NCBI GenBank assembly: GCA_902476645.1
Contig: CABSEG010000006.1
Span: 1 to 64,000 of the forward strand
Source of the DNA: an uncultured Lachnospiraceae bacterium
Lineage (GTDB): Bacteria > Bacillota > Clostridia > Lachnospirales > Lachnospiraceae
DNA length: 64,000 bases
Reading direction: 5' to 3'
Positions 27,121-36,882 of this stretch are shown one piece after another. Made by a program: the position numbers and the translations under genes. Each line of letters begins with the position of its first letter. The stretch's first letter is position 1. Below the pieces are notes generated by a model. The model searched no databases and was not told the DNA's origin. It saw nothing but the letters and a program-made list of their open reading frames with translations.

Positions 27121-28260
27121 TCACGAAGGAAGAAGCTTGCCAAGCAGAGGTTCCACCCCCAAAAACTCCATACATCGGGTAAGCTTCTCATCCTGCACGC
27201 TCTTTCCCGTGTAGATTGCCCGGATCAGAATATTTTTCGGCGTATGCTCCATATCAATAAATTCTAAAATCTGAACCCGATACCCCTTCTGCTCCAGCAT
27301 CCCCGCCCGCAAAGCGTCGGTAGCTAAAGCCGCTATACGCTCTTTTATCAGCCCGTATTTTAACAGTGGCTGCAAGGTGGGACAATCCATCTGACGGTTT
27401 AGTTCATGCTGACAACAGGGTACTGACAGGATCACCCTTGCCTTCCATTTTACCGCTTTTTCCAGAGCATAATCCGTGGCCGTATCGCAGGCGTGGAGGG
27501 TGACCACCATATCCACCTGCTCAAGTCCCTCATAAGACGCAATATCCCCGGTCAAAAAGGATAGTTTGTCATAGCCGTAGGCCTCTGCCAGCTTTGTGCA
27601 GCGGCTGATTACCTCTTCCTTTAAATCCAAACCCACAATCCTGATGTCCAACCCCTGAAGTACCTTCAGATAGTAATACATCGCAAATGTCAGATAGGAT
27701 TTACCGCATCCGAAGTCCAAAATGGTCCATTCCCGGCCTCGCTCCACAGAGGGCAGCACATCCTCAATAAACTCCAGAAACCGATTGATCTGCCGAAACT
27801 TATCGTATCGGCTTTTCACCACCCGCCCCTCTTTTGTCATAACGCCCAGATCGATCAAAAAGGGCACTGGTTTTCCCTCTTCCAAAATATATTTCTTTCT
27901 CCTGTTATGGGATAAGTCAGCTCTGGCGGCCGGTTCCGGTCGCTTTTTTCTCTTCACACTCATCCTGCCCTTCTTGCTTGAAAGAACATGCACCTCCTCC
28001 AGCGTAGTCTCCATCTGAAGCTGTTTAAAATCTCCGTTCATCCACTGAAGCACCTGCTCCACCAGATCCTGTCTCTCATAATTTTTATGAAACTCCTGCT
28101 TGCCCCGGAGGCTGGCGGCCTGAAACATAATACCCCCCTTCCCCTGTATAGGCCGTATCCTGATTTTGGAAGGCCCGTCCTTGCTTCTGGAACCGCTCAG
28201 AGTCATTTTGATCAGGGTTTCTTCTATCTCGTTTTCCAGAATTTCTCTTAATTCATCCAT
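27121..28260 (-). CDS. Class I SAM-dependent methyltransferase (Methyltransf_32-like)
   Basis: 379 residues. The N-terminal 110 residues are a basic, possibly RNA-binding region (KKGRMSVKRKKRPEP). The methyltransferase core has motif I ILDFGCGKSYLTF (180-192), a GLDLKEEVI acidic strand (210-218), VTLHACDTATD (about 252-262) and SVPCCQHEL (about 275-283). The HACDTATD and PCCQHE pair is shared with the GSTCD/Methyltransf_32 group of uncharacterised, probably RNA-directed enzymes. It diverges from the giant GH2 gene and is followed by the 811-residue protein gene. Substrate unknown. Confidence 0.82.
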   Translation of the reverse strand: MDELREILENEIEETLIKMTLSGSRSKDGPSKIRIRPIQGKGGIMFQAASLRGKQEFHKNYERQDLVEQVLQWMNGDFKQLQMETTLEEVHVLSSKKGRMSVKRKKRPEPAARADLSHNRRKKYILEEGKPVPFLIDLGVMTKEGRVVKSRYDKFRQINRFLEFIEDVLPSVERGREWTILDFGCGKSYLTFAMYYYLKVLQGLDIRIVGLDLKEEVISRCTKLAEAYGYDKLSFLTGDIASYEGLEQVDMVVTLHACDTATDYALEKAVKWKARVILSVPCCQHELNRQMDCPTLQPLLKYGLIKERIAALATDALRAGMLEQKGYRVQILEFIDMEHTPKNILIRAIYTGKSVQDEKLTRCMEFLGVEPLLGKLLPS

Positions 28261-28298
28261 TCTTTACTCCTTCTTGGCCTTGGTAAAGCCATGACTCT

Positions 28299-28327
28299 AT
28301 TGTAATGTCTTTAGAGGGAAACCTCAA
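28299..28327 (-). promoter_or_regulatory. Promoter of the methyltransferase gene
   Basis: Minus strand TTGAGG (28327-28322), 17 bases, TACAAT (28304-28299), about 40 bases before the ATG. Confidence 0.6.
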
Positions 28328-28450
28328 CAAAAACTTTGTAAAAATTTTCGTATTAGAATGGATCTGATCGCTACGTCATGTTCCTTTTCTATCAGTCTAA
28401 AAATTATACTATAATTCCCAGAATTTTAAGTATTATTCTATTTATTTTGT

Positions 28451-28463
28451 TGATATAATATCA
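28451..28463. promoter_or_regulatory. Palindrome overlapping a -10-like box before the GH2 gene
   Basis: TGATATAATATCA, a perfect 13-base palindrome containing TATAAT (28454-28459), about 130 bases upstream of the GH2 start. No convincing -35 box lies 17 bases earlier, suggesting either an activator-dependent promoter or a chance palindrome. Confidence 0.35.
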
Positions 28464-28588
28464 GAATCACAGAATTATAATTGGTTAATTTTGGGAAATT
28501 TGGAAAATGTTAAGGAGGGATGAAAAAGAAAGTATCAGATCATGCTCGATGGATGTTCAAAACACTTGAAGTAGGAAAGGAGGAAAAA

Positions 28589-31500
28589 ATGCGTATTAAA
28601 AAGCAAGTGATGAAAAAAAGTATCGCCCTGTTTATGGGTATGGCAGTTGCCCTGACAAGCACCGGTTTGGATCCCGTCTTGGTACAGGCAGCACAAAAGG
28701 AGCCGGTAGCCTCCATACAGCAAGCGCCCCGGCGTGAATCCAAAACCGTCCAGCTCAGCCAACGAAAGATGAGTTTTAACGACGGCTGGAAGTTCAAACT
28801 GGTCAACAAATACGACATTAACGACGACAGTGTACAGGCAGAGGCACCGGAGTATGACGACTCCGGATGGGACGGCGTAGAATTGCCCCATGACTGGTCC
28901 ATCTATCTGGATTTTGAAAACGAGAATGGCGTTCGGCCCAATCAGGGAGGCCTGGCCGGAGGCGTAGGCTGGTACCGCAAGAGCTTTACGCTCTCAGATG
29001 ACTTTCAGGACAAGTCTATCTCCATCCAATTTGACGGGGTACAAATGATCAGCCAGGTTTGGGTCAACGGACACACCTTTGATGACTGGAAGCAGTATCT
29101 GGGCTACATAACCTTCTCTTATGACATTACGGACTACCTGCATTTTGACGGCCAGGAAAACGTCATTGCCGTGAAGGTACAAAATTCCAACAACAACTCC
29201 CGTTGGTATTCCGGAGCAGGTATTTACCGGAATGTTTGGCTGGTAGCCACAGATAAGATTCATGTGGCAGATAACGGTGTCTACGTAACCACACCCTTGG
29301 AGAAGATCGTGGATTCCACCGGAGAATCTTATGGAAAGTATGAGGAGATTACAGATCCCGCAAAGGCAGGCGTGGACATCCAGACGGAAATCTCCAATGA
29401 CGCAGATGAAACGGCGGACAATCTTACCTTGAAATCCACGGTTTATGATAAGCAGGGGGACGTGGTTTCCACACAGACGGAACATGTGGAGATTCCGGCG
29501 GGTCAGACAGAAACCGTAGAACAGACCGTAGATGTGGAAGATCCCAAGCTTTGGTCCACGGATTCCCCGAACCTGTACTGGGTCAGGACAGAAGTGATCT
29601 CTGACGGAGAGATTATCGATCAGACAGACACCCGGTTCGGTATCCGTTACATTGCCCTGGACTCTGATACGGGATTCTACTTAAATGGTGTAAACACAAA
29701 GTTAAACGGCGTGTGTGAGCATTCCGATCTGGGCGCCCTTGGTATGGAAGTTTATCAGGCCGCCATCGACCGGAGAATCCGTACCTTAAAGAGTTTTGGT
29801 TGTAACGCCATCAGAACATCCCATAACCCGGTGTCCCCGGAATTTATTGAAGCCTGCGATCGCCTGGGTATCCTGGTATTTGAGGAAGCCTTTGACCAGT
29901 GGCTGCACACCAAGAACAGCGACGATTACCACAACTACTTTAACAAGGCCTCTGACGGAGAAACCGTGGTCTTTAACAAAACCAGCGACAACAGCCGAAT
30001 CGAAGTATACCGGGAAGATCTGGTTTCCAATGCGGAACGCGATATTAAGGCCATGGTAGACAGAGATAAAAACTCTCCTGCCGTTTTTGCCTGGAGTACC
30101 GGAAACGAAATTGACGATGCGATCTATGCTCATGGTATGGATACGCTGAAAATGCTGACTGGATGGATTAAAGAGATTGATACCACCAGACCCGTTGCGG
30201 CCTGCCCGCCCACCTGGTACGGTTATTCCGCCTGGGGACAGCAGGAGCAGCATCTGGCAGCCGCTGAATTTTCCGGCTTCAATTACGGCCACGGCTGGTA
30301 TGCCGGCGCCCATGAAAGATATCCGGAAATGGTTATCTTTGGGTCAGAAACCGCATCCGCCTTTTACGAAAGAGGCAACTACACCGTAGGAGGACAGAGG
30401 GAGCCCAGCGAGTACCCGCTGGCATGGAACTTCTCATCTGCTACCTATTCTATTGAAAACACCAGACCAGCCTACGTGGCAGGAGAATTTGTCTGGACCG
30501 GACACGATTATCTTGGAGAGCCCACGCCAAAGGGCTGGCCTTCTAAGAGTTCCTACTTTGGAATCGTAGATATGGCAGGCTTTGAAAAGGATGCTTTCTA
30601 CTTATATCGAAGTGTGTGGACGGACATTCCCACCGTACACATCCTGCCTCAAAATTGGAACTACTCCGCAGGGGAGGAGGTTCCGGTCTACATCTACACC
30701 AACGCCAAAAGCGTAGAGCTGTTTTTGAATGGCCGATCCCTTGGTGTTAGAAATTTTGATAAGGAAACAGCAAGCCCCGTTTACATTCACTGGAGCAATA
30801 ATGTGGAGTTTGAAGCCGGAGAGCTAAAAGCTGTAGCCTATGACGCGGAAGATGCCACCGGAAACGTGATTGCCACGGATGTGGTAAACACCGCCGAGGA
30901 AGCACAATCCGTGGAACTGGCTGCGGACCGGGCTTACATAAAGAATGACGGCAGGGATTTGGTATACGTGGAAGCCACCGTTGAAGACAGTGCTGGTAAT
31001 ATGGTTCCCGATGCAGACAACTTGATTACCTTCCAGGTAGAGGGTGGCGAAATTGTTGCGGTAGACAACGGAAACTCCCAGGATCTGAATCCTTTCCGTG
31101 GCGTGAATTACCGGAATGCCTTCAATGGCAAGGCTCTGGTAATTGTAAAAGCCACTGAGGGCAGCACGGAGGACATCAAGATCACGGCCACCGCCCAGAG
31201 CGATCGCGGTCTCCTTTCCTCCAATGAGGTCACCGTAGGTTCTGTGGCAGAACTCCCCGGAGACGGTACAGATACGCCGGAAGTTCTTATGCCCCAGGTT
31301 ACCATTGGTCAGGGTACAGCCGTAGACTCTATGCTGCCGGAAACCATTGATACACTCTATAGCAACGGCGTGATTGAGCAGGCAGTCATTACTTCCTGGA
31401 ATCTGGAAAATCTGAATACCAACGAACCGGGAACTTATACTGTAAGCGGAATGGCTGAAGGATTGGACGAAGAATTCCAGTGTGAAATTACGGTAAAAGA

Positions 31501-34500
31501 AATCGCAAAGGTACAGGATGTAAACATAACCACCATCACGGGTGTGGAGCCTGCTCTACCCAGATTTGTAACCATTGAATACGCGGATGAAACCGTAGGC
31601 GCGGCAGCCGTGAAATGGGATGAGATTTCAGATGATCTCTACGCTCAGGCAGGCACCTTTGACGTGACCGGAAAGATTGGTCCTGAACTGTCTGTAACAG
31701 CCCATGTGACCGTGAAAGAGGTCAAATCCATAGAAGAAATCAGCGTGGATACCCTGCTTGGCCAGATGCCGTCATTGCCCTCAAGCGTGGAGGTGACCTT
31801 TACAGACAATACCACAGAGGAAATGGGCGTAAGCTGGGTGATCAGTCAGGAGGACGTAGCGTCCGCAGGCGTGGCCAAGATTACCGGAAATCTGATGGGC
31901 TCTCTGCAAACAACCGCCACCGTTAACGTACAATATGTCGTTTACGCCACAGATCTGGAATGGTCTCAGACCGAAGGAACCGTTGTGGCAGACCAAAGCG
32001 TAGGCGGCAACCAACTGAAGGCCAGAGTGGAACAGGGTGGTCCGCCTACATCTTATGACAGAGGAATCGGAACCCTGGCAGACTCCCAGGTGGTATACGA
32101 CATTGCCGGAAAAGGATATGAAAGATTCCAGTCTTACATTAGTCTGGGCTTTGATTATGGACAGGGGGCTTTAGGAGCCGTTGTGTTTAAAGTATACCTG
32201 GACGATGAGACAGAACCTGCATATGAAAGCCCGGTAATGACCCATGCCACAAGAAATATCCTGGTAGATGTGGATGTAAGCAGTGCCTCCAAGGTTCGTC
32301 TGGTGACCGAGGTTGGCATTCCGGAAGGCGGAGAAGCCTATGAAGAGGCGTACAATCTGGCTGACTGGTGCGATGCCAAGTTTCTTACAGACAACCTGGC
32401 CGTACAGGAAGCTTTGCCAGACGAAAACTTCTTCTATTACACGGAGCTTGGGGAGATTCCTACTCTCTTTGATACCGTGGACGTAAGAATCGACGAGGAG
32501 CACACCGCTTCCTTCCATGTGGAATGGCCGGAATTCACACCGGACATGTTTAATAAAGCTTCTTATCAGGAACTTGAAGGAAGGGTAACCGGAGTCAAAG
32601 ACACTACCGTAAAGGCAAAGGTCATTGTAGACTACGACAATGCCATGCTGGATCCATCCGTTCTGGACGCTATCGGCACTTACCAGATTAGCGAGATTTT
32701 TGACTACGTGCCCACTCCGGACGCAAAGGTGGATATCGATGCTATGGAAGACATTCACGAAAAATCCACTCTGCTTTATGACTGGACCAGTAACCTGCTG
32801 ATCGAGAATTGTACCACAAAGGATTACGGATTCCACTACGGCGTCTATCCAGATCCTAACAACGCCAACCCCGAATACCTGATTGTACGGGCTCCGGCCA
32901 TCCAGAGCTTCCGTGTGAGGGGCACAGTGGGCAGTGGAGGTAACGTAAACCAGAGCTTTACCTTCTACACTTCATCAGATGGACAAAACTGGACAGAATT
33001 TACAAATTATGAAAAGACCGCAGATACCTCCTGGGGCGCATGGCCCAGCAGATTTTATACCGGAAAGGATCTGCCTATGGGGACCAACTATCTGAAAATC
33101 GCTTTCCCGGCCGGAAATACCTGGCAGTTCAATCTGAACGAAGTACACATCAATGGGGGAGAGGTTTCTCAGGAAGGTACCAACACGGTCGGCTTAAATG
33201 CCAATGGGGGAACACTACCGGAGGGAACTTCAAACAGAATCACCGTGGAAGAGGGAGCTGCCATCGGAGAACTGCCGGTTCCTGCCAGAAACAGATATAC
33301 CTTTAAGGGATGGTTTACACAGGCCGAAGGCGGCGAAAAAATTACCCCAGCATATGTGCCGGAAGCTTCCATGATCCTCTACGCCCAGTGGGAGAAAATA
33401 CCGGTAGAGCAGGAGGAGACCGTCGTTTACTTCGTAGACAGCGGCGCGTCCCAATTTTCTCAGGCCGGACAGGACTTTGTGGAAGAATGGGCAGATACCA
33501 TCAGGAACACAAACCCGGATCAGGCTTACGATGCAGAAAGCGGCTGGGGCTATACCAACGACAAAGACGATTTGGAGGTAAACGGCAGCGGTGACGCCTA
33601 TAGCACGATCCGTAACTTCAAGGGAGGACACAACGGTCTGACCATGACGTACCAGTTTGCGCTGGAAGCCGGAACCTATGATGTGATTACCGGATTCTGT
33701 GACCCATGGTCCGCATATGCAAATGGCGATCGCCATGCGAAAATCACGGTTGCGGACACAGATCAGCAGATCCTTGCCACAGAAGAAGACTATGAAATTA
33801 CGGCCAACCGAGAGACTGTCACACTGGAGAACGTGAAGGTAGCCGCAGACGGAAACATTACGGTAAACCTTACGCCTCTGGTTCACAATCCAGATAACCT
33901 GGACAGCTGCGACATGCTAATCAGCTTTATTGTAATTATTAAGAAGCCCGAGCCCTCTCCCATGACGGATCTTGGAAGCTGGATTCAATTTATGGAGAAC
34001 CTGCCAATGAAGGAATACACAGCAGAAAGCTGGGCTGCTCTTCAGGCAGCCATCGCTCAGGCAAAGGAAGTGGAATCTAACGCTGACGCAACGAGAGAGC
34101 AGATAGATCAGGCCATTGCCAATTTAGTAGCCGCCTTTGGAAATCTGGAATACGGCGTGCAAAAACAGCATCTGCAGGCAGCCATTGACGCGGCCCGTGC
34201 CATTTTGGACACCGCTTCGGATTACGAAGAAGAAAGTCTGACTACTTTGAAATCCATCATGGAGGCCGCTCAGGCGCTTCTGGATCATTCCGCAGCCACA
34301 CAGGAAGAGGTAAACCAAATGGCCAGCGATATGATCGATGCCATTGTACAGATAATCAAAAACGCAGACCTGACCTCTTTAGAAGAGCTTCTTGCCGCAG
34401 TAGAGTCCCTGGATGGAAACAAATATACTTCCGCCAGCTTCCAGGTACTGGAGGATGCCGTTTCTGCCGCCAGGGAGGTTCTGGACAATTCCGACAGAAC

Positions 34501-34960
34501 GGAAAGCGACCTGTCAGAAGCTTACAAGCAGATTTCCGCAGCTATCAGAGGCCTCGTGATGAAAGGAAACAAAGCTGCTTTAAGCGCAGTAATGGAAAAG
34601 GCACAGGAAACCTTAAACGCTGCGGAGCACTATATTCCCTCCAGCATCCTTGAACTTGAGGGAGCTCTTTCACAGGCCCGGACAGTATATAATGACGAGG
34701 ATGCCTCTCAGGCAGAAGTCAATGCGGCAACCGAAGCTCTGACAAACGTACTGGCAGCTGCCCGTCTGAAAGGTGATGTGAATGGAGATAACGTGGTGAA
34801 CACAAATGATTCCACCTTACTGCTGCGCTACAATGCAGAGCTGGATACTCTGGATGCACAGCAGCAAAGCGGCGCTGATGTAAATGGAGATGGTATCGCA
34901 GATACCAAGGATGCGGTATTGATTCTGAAATACTCCTCTGAAAAAATCTCCGCCTTTTAA
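28589..34960 (+). CDS. Giant secreted GH2 beta-galactosidase-type enzyme with FIVAR repeats and C-terminal dockerin
   Basis: 2123 residues from the ATG at 28589 (AAAGGAGG seven bases upstream; an earlier in-frame ATG lacks a site). Order: signal peptide (1-35), GH2 sugar-binding jelly roll (about 60-230), Ig (235-365), TIM barrel (370-690) with acid/base E507 in TGNEID and nucleophile E587 in FGSETAS, DUF4982-like and Ig domains (690-890), two or more Ig-like repeats (905-1115), NPCBM-like module (1117-1255), discoidin-like module (1395-1520), InlB B-repeat (1531-1600), a further carbohydrate-binding-like module (1610-1780), three FIVAR helical repeats (1790-2060), and a type I dockerin (2062-2123) with loops DVNGDNVVNTND and DVNGDGIADTKD. 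It probably releases beta-linked galactose or a related sugar from complex glycans outside the cell. Confidence 0.88.
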   Translation: MRIKKQVMKKSIALFMGMAVALTSTGLDPVLVQAAQKEPVASIQQAPRRESKTVQLSQRKMSFNDGWKFKLVNKYDINDDSVQAEAPEYDDSGWDGVELPHDWSIYLDFENENGVRPNQGGLAGGVGWYRKSFTLSDDFQDKSISIQFDGVQMISQVWVNGHTFDDWKQYLGYITFSYDITDYLHFDGQENVIAVKVQNSNNNSRWYSGAGIYRNVWLVATDKIHVADNGVYVTTPLEKIVDSTGESYGKYEEITDPAKAGVDIQTEISNDADETADNLTLKSTVYDKQGDVVSTQTEHVEIPAGQTETVEQTVDVEDPKLWSTDSPNLYWVRTEVISDGEIIDQTDTRFGIRYIALDSDTGFYLNGVNTKLNGVCEHSDLGALGMEVYQAAIDRRIRTLKSFGCNAIRTSHNPVSPEFIEACDRLGILVFEEAFDQWLHTKNSDDYHNYFNKASDGETVVFNKTSDNSRIEVYREDLVSNAERDIKAMVDRDKNSPAVFAWSTGNEIDDAIYAHGMDTLKMLTGWIKEIDTTRPVAACPPTWYGYSAWGQQEQHLAAAEFSGFNYGHGWYAGAHERYPEMVIFGSETASAFYERGNYTVGGQREPSEYPLAWNFSSATYSIENTRPAYVAGEFVWTGHDYLGEPTPKGWPSKSSYFGIVDMAGFEKDAFYLYRSVWTDIPTVHILPQNWNYSAGEEVPVYIYTNAKSVELFLNGRSLGVRNFDKETASPVYIHWSNNVEFEAGELKAVAYDAEDATGNVIATDVVNTAEEAQSVELAADRAYIKNDGRDLVYVEATVEDSAGNMVPDADNLITFQVEGGEIVAVDNGNSQDLNPFRGVNYRNAFNGKALVIVKATEGSTEDIKITATAQSDRGLLSSNEVTVGSVAELPGDGTDTPEVLMPQVTIGQGTAVDSMLPETIDTLYSNGVIEQAVITSWNLENLNTNEPGTYTVSGMAEGLDEEFQCEITVKEIAKVQDVNITTITGVEPALPRFVTIEYADETVGAAAVKWDEISDDLYAQAGTFDVTGKIGPELSVTAHVTVKEVKSIEEISVDTLLGQMPSLPSSVEVTFTDNTTEEMGVSWVISQEDVASAGVAKITGNLMGSLQTTATVNVQYVVYATDLEWSQTEGTVVADQSVGGNQLKARVEQGGPPTSYDRGIGTLADSQVVYDIAGKGYERFQSYISLGFDYGQGALGAVVFKVYLDDETEPAYESPVMTHATRNILVDVDVSSASKVRLVTEVGIPEGGEAYEEAYNLADWCDAKFLTDNLAVQEALPDENFFYYTELGEIPTLFDTVDVRIDEEHTASFHVEWPEFTPDMFNKASYQELEGRVTGVKDTTVKAKVIVDYDNAMLDPSVLDAIGTYQISEIFDYVPTPDAKVDIDAMEDIHEKSTLLYDWTSNLLIENCTTKDYGFHYGVYPDPNNANPEYLIVRAPAIQSFRVRGTVGSGGNVNQSFTFYTSSDGQNWTEFTNYEKTADTSWGAWPSRFYTGKDLPMGTNYLKIAFPAGNTWQFNLNEVHINGGEVSQEGTNTVGLNANGGTLPEGTSNRITVEEGAAIGELPVPARNRYTFKGWFTQAEGGEKITPAYVPEASMILYAQWEKIPVEQEETVVYFVDSGASQFSQAGQDFVEEWADTIRNTNPDQAYDAESGWGYTNDKDDLEVNGSGDAYSTIRNFKGGHNGLTMTYQFALEAGTYDVITGFCDPWSAYANGDRHAKITVADTDQQILATEEDYEITANRETVTLENVKVAADGNITVNLTPLVHNPDNLDSCDMLISFIVIIKKPEPSPMTDLGSWIQFMENLPMKEYTAESWAALQAAIAQAKEVESNADATREQIDQAIANLVAAFGNLEYGVQKQHLQAAIDAARAILDTASDYEEESLTTLKSIMEAAQALLDHSAATQEEVNQMASDMIDAIVQIIKNADLTSLEELLAAVESLDGNKYTSASFQVLEDAVSAAREVLDNSDRTESDLSEAYKQISAAIRGLVMKGNKAALSAVMEKAQETLNAAEHYIPSSILELEGALSQARTVYNDEDASQAEVNAATEALTNVLAAARLKGDVNGDNVVNTNDSTLLLRYNAELDTLDAQQQSGADVNGDGIADTKDAVLILKYSSEKISAF

Positions 34961-34972
34961 AGCATGAAAGCA

Positions 34973-35012
34973 GGGTGCAGTACAACCTTTCATGATTGTA
35001 CTGCACCCTCTT
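34973..35012. terminator. Bidirectional terminator after the GH2 gene
   Basis: A 13-base-pair perfect stem GGGTGCAGTACAA/TTGTACTGCACCC with a ten-base loop and CTCTTTA tail, between convergent genes. Confidence 0.85.
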
Positions 35013-35058
35013 TATGCAAAACATCTATATATCCGAAATCAAAAACGAAGCTGTGTCT

Positions 35059-35721
35059 TCAATACCATCTTTTACAATTGCGGTGCCTGCATCTTCTCCG
35101 ATGCATCTCCTGCAGCAGCAGTACCTGAACCATATCCCCCAGCCAATTCTTTCTGGGCGGCCGTCGTTTCCTGTCCACATTCATCGTAAATACCTCTTCT
35201 GCCTCCTGTTCCTGAGGCAGGTCAAACTGATCCTGTACTTTATCATAGATATCATTTATGATTTTCAGCAGCATGACTCTGTCCGGCTGCTCCTCAAACA
35301 TGACGCTGCCATCGTACTCCATCTTATCGCATTCTTCTTCCACATACTGCATGATTTTTTTCGCCGCATCCGGATACATCTCTTTCAAGCGCTGCATATC
35401 CCGTTCATACTCCTGCTCATCCTGATAAATACTCGGGACATTTGAAAATCCATATGCCTGATAGTAGGGCAGCGGCTGTTGATCCTGAGGCATATTTCTC
35501 CTTTGCATATACGTGGGGACCCTTGGCTGCATACCGCCGGGCATAGGCGGCTGAATGGAATTTCCCCATGAGTTTTGTCCTGTATAAGGTAAAGGTGCCC
35601 CATAAGAGGGCATAGTTCCCTGTTCCGGCATGCCAGCAGGAATATCCTGTCCGCAGGAACCCGAAGTATTCTGCATTCCCATACAATAGGGGCATCTCCA
35701 ATAGGGGGGCTGATAATTCAT
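35059..35721 (-). CDS. Conserved hypothetical protein with CxxC start and basic tail
   Basis: 220 residues, not recognised. The N-terminus has RCPYC and a third Cys (a possible zinc site), followed by about 75 residues rich in Pro, Gln, Met and Tyr, likely disordered. Residues about 100-180 form a charged helical segment (QEYERDMQRLKEMYPDAAKK; EEQPDRVMLLKIINDIYDKV). The C-terminus ends in a strongly basic stretch with HRRRCRHRNCKRWY. It is 61 bases after ywmB on the same strand and so may be the last gene of the ATP synthase-ywmB transcript. The Pro/Gln/Tyr-rich character recalls spore-coat or coat-associated proteins, which is only a suggestion. Confidence 0.7.
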   Translation of the reverse strand: MNYQPPYWRCPYCMGMQNTSGSCGQDIPAGMPEQGTMPSYGAPLPYTGQNSWGNSIQPPMPGGMQPRVPTYMQRRNMPQDQQPLPYYQAYGFSNVPSIYQDEQEYERDMQRLKEMYPDAAKKIMQYVEEECDKMEYDGSVMFEEQPDRVMLLKIINDIYDKVQDQFDLPQEQEAEEVFTMNVDRKRRPPRKNWLGDMVQVLLLQEMHRRRCRHRNCKRWY

Positions 35722-35782
35722 AGACTTGTTTCCTCAAAGTTTCTCCCTTTACTATATGCAAAAACCACAAATTTGCCTATCT

Positions 35783-36517
35783 TCAATAGTCCAGCCCAAT
35801 CACCGGAATAGCCATATAGACGTAGGTCTTATCTTCCAGTTCCTGATAATACATGGCAAGGTTGATGTTTACTTTCTTACGCTCCTGATACTCATACTCT
35901 TTTACATAAGACGTGTAGCCATAAATCGTGTAAAGCTGCATATCCCGGTTCTCGGAAACTACTTTGGCTTCTAACTCCTGAAAAAGACCATCCGCAATCT
36001 GATTCCTCTCTTCTAATGTGAGATTTCCATCGTAACAGCCTATTACATTGGCGGAGCTTTTGCTCTCCTCCATATCGTCATTCAAAATCTCCTGAAGCTT
36101 TTGTCTGTATGCCAGTGCGTTTTCCACAGAGCCTTTCATGGATATATTAGCAATCAAATATTGTTTTGGCTCCTCCCCCAGGGATGTGATCAGACGCAAC
36201 GTGGTAGTAGCGCCTTTGGCCTCTTTTACCAGTTTGCTCTCTTCCCTGGTCTTTTCGTATTTTCTCACCACCTCAACGGGATCTCCGATACCTAAAGATG
36301 CGGCCGCCTGCCTTAAGTACGCTTCCCGTTCCTCCAATTCCAGAAAATCTTTTTTGTATACCCCGTAGTATTCCACCACGCTCTCTTGCTGCTTCGTACC
36401 TACCTGAGCAAAAACCTGTACGATTTTATCCTCACGGGTATCACTGCCGTGTACCAGTTGCTGAATCCCCGCCAAGAGCCATAAAGCTGCTAAAATAAAG
36501 ATTCCCAGTTTTTTCAT
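35783..36517 (-). CDS. ywmB: YwmB family protein
   Basis: A 244-residue secreted or membrane-anchored protein with an N-terminal signal segment (about 4-22) and a YwmB (TATA-box-binding-like fold) domain. The name reflects fold only; no DNA binding is implied. In Bacillus subtilis ywmB lies close downstream of atpC, before murAA and spoIID, and the same neighbourhood is kept here: it begins 82 bases after the atpC stop. GGAGGGA precedes the ATG. Function unknown; linkage suggests a role near the cell wall or in sporulation. Confidence 0.8.
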   Translation of the reverse strand: MKKLGIFILAALWLLAGIQQLVHGSDTREDKIVQVFAQVGTKQQESVVEYYGVYKKDFLELEEREAYLRQAAASLGIGDPVEVVRKYEKTREESKLVKEAKGATTTLRLITSLGEEPKQYLIANISMKGSVENALAYRQKLQEILNDDMEESKSSANVIGCYDGNLTLEERNQIADGLFQELEAKVVSENRDMQLYTIYGYTSYVKEYEYQERKKVNINLAMYYQELEDKTYVYMAIPVIGLDY

Positions 36518-36599
36518 ACGAAAATCCCTCCATTCGATATCTGAGTATGTCCGAGTGGAAGGATTTTATACGAACCGTTAAGGCTCTTGTTTGATATAT

Positions 36600-36878
36600 T
36601 TAGGCATTGCCCCCAGACCACCAGGCTTTTTCCGTCAATATGGTGACTTTCTCCTTTAAGATCAGAATCAGCCCCTCCTGGAGGGATACCTCCTTTTGAT
36701 TCGTCTGCTCTGTAATTGTCGCTTTCCCCGGCCGTACAATGGCAGTCAGCGGAACATGGTCTTTATAAACGCCCATCTCTCCCTCCGAAGTAGTCAGCTC
36801 CACCATTCTGGCTTGCCCTTGGTAAAAAACCTGATCCGGTGTTATGATTTCCAGTTCAAACAGCTTGTCCTGTTCCAT
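36600..36878 (-). CDS. atpC: F1Fo ATP synthase epsilon subunit, short form
   Basis: 92 residues, only the N-terminal beta-sandwich domain that contacts gamma and the c-ring (FELEIITPDQVFYQGQARMV, EGEMGVYKDHVPLTAIV). Usual epsilon subunits have 130-140 residues with two C-terminal helices that inhibit ATP hydrolysis; these are absent and the sequence after the stop does not resume in any frame. The enzyme is therefore expected to lack epsilon-type inhibition. It starts four bases after the atpD stop. Confidence 0.92.
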   Translation of the reverse strand: MEQDKLFELEIITPDQVFYQGQARMVELTTSEGEMGVYKDHVPLTAIVRPGKATITEQTNQKEVSLQEGLILILKEKVTILTEKAWWSGGNA

Positions 36879-36882
36879 GCAC

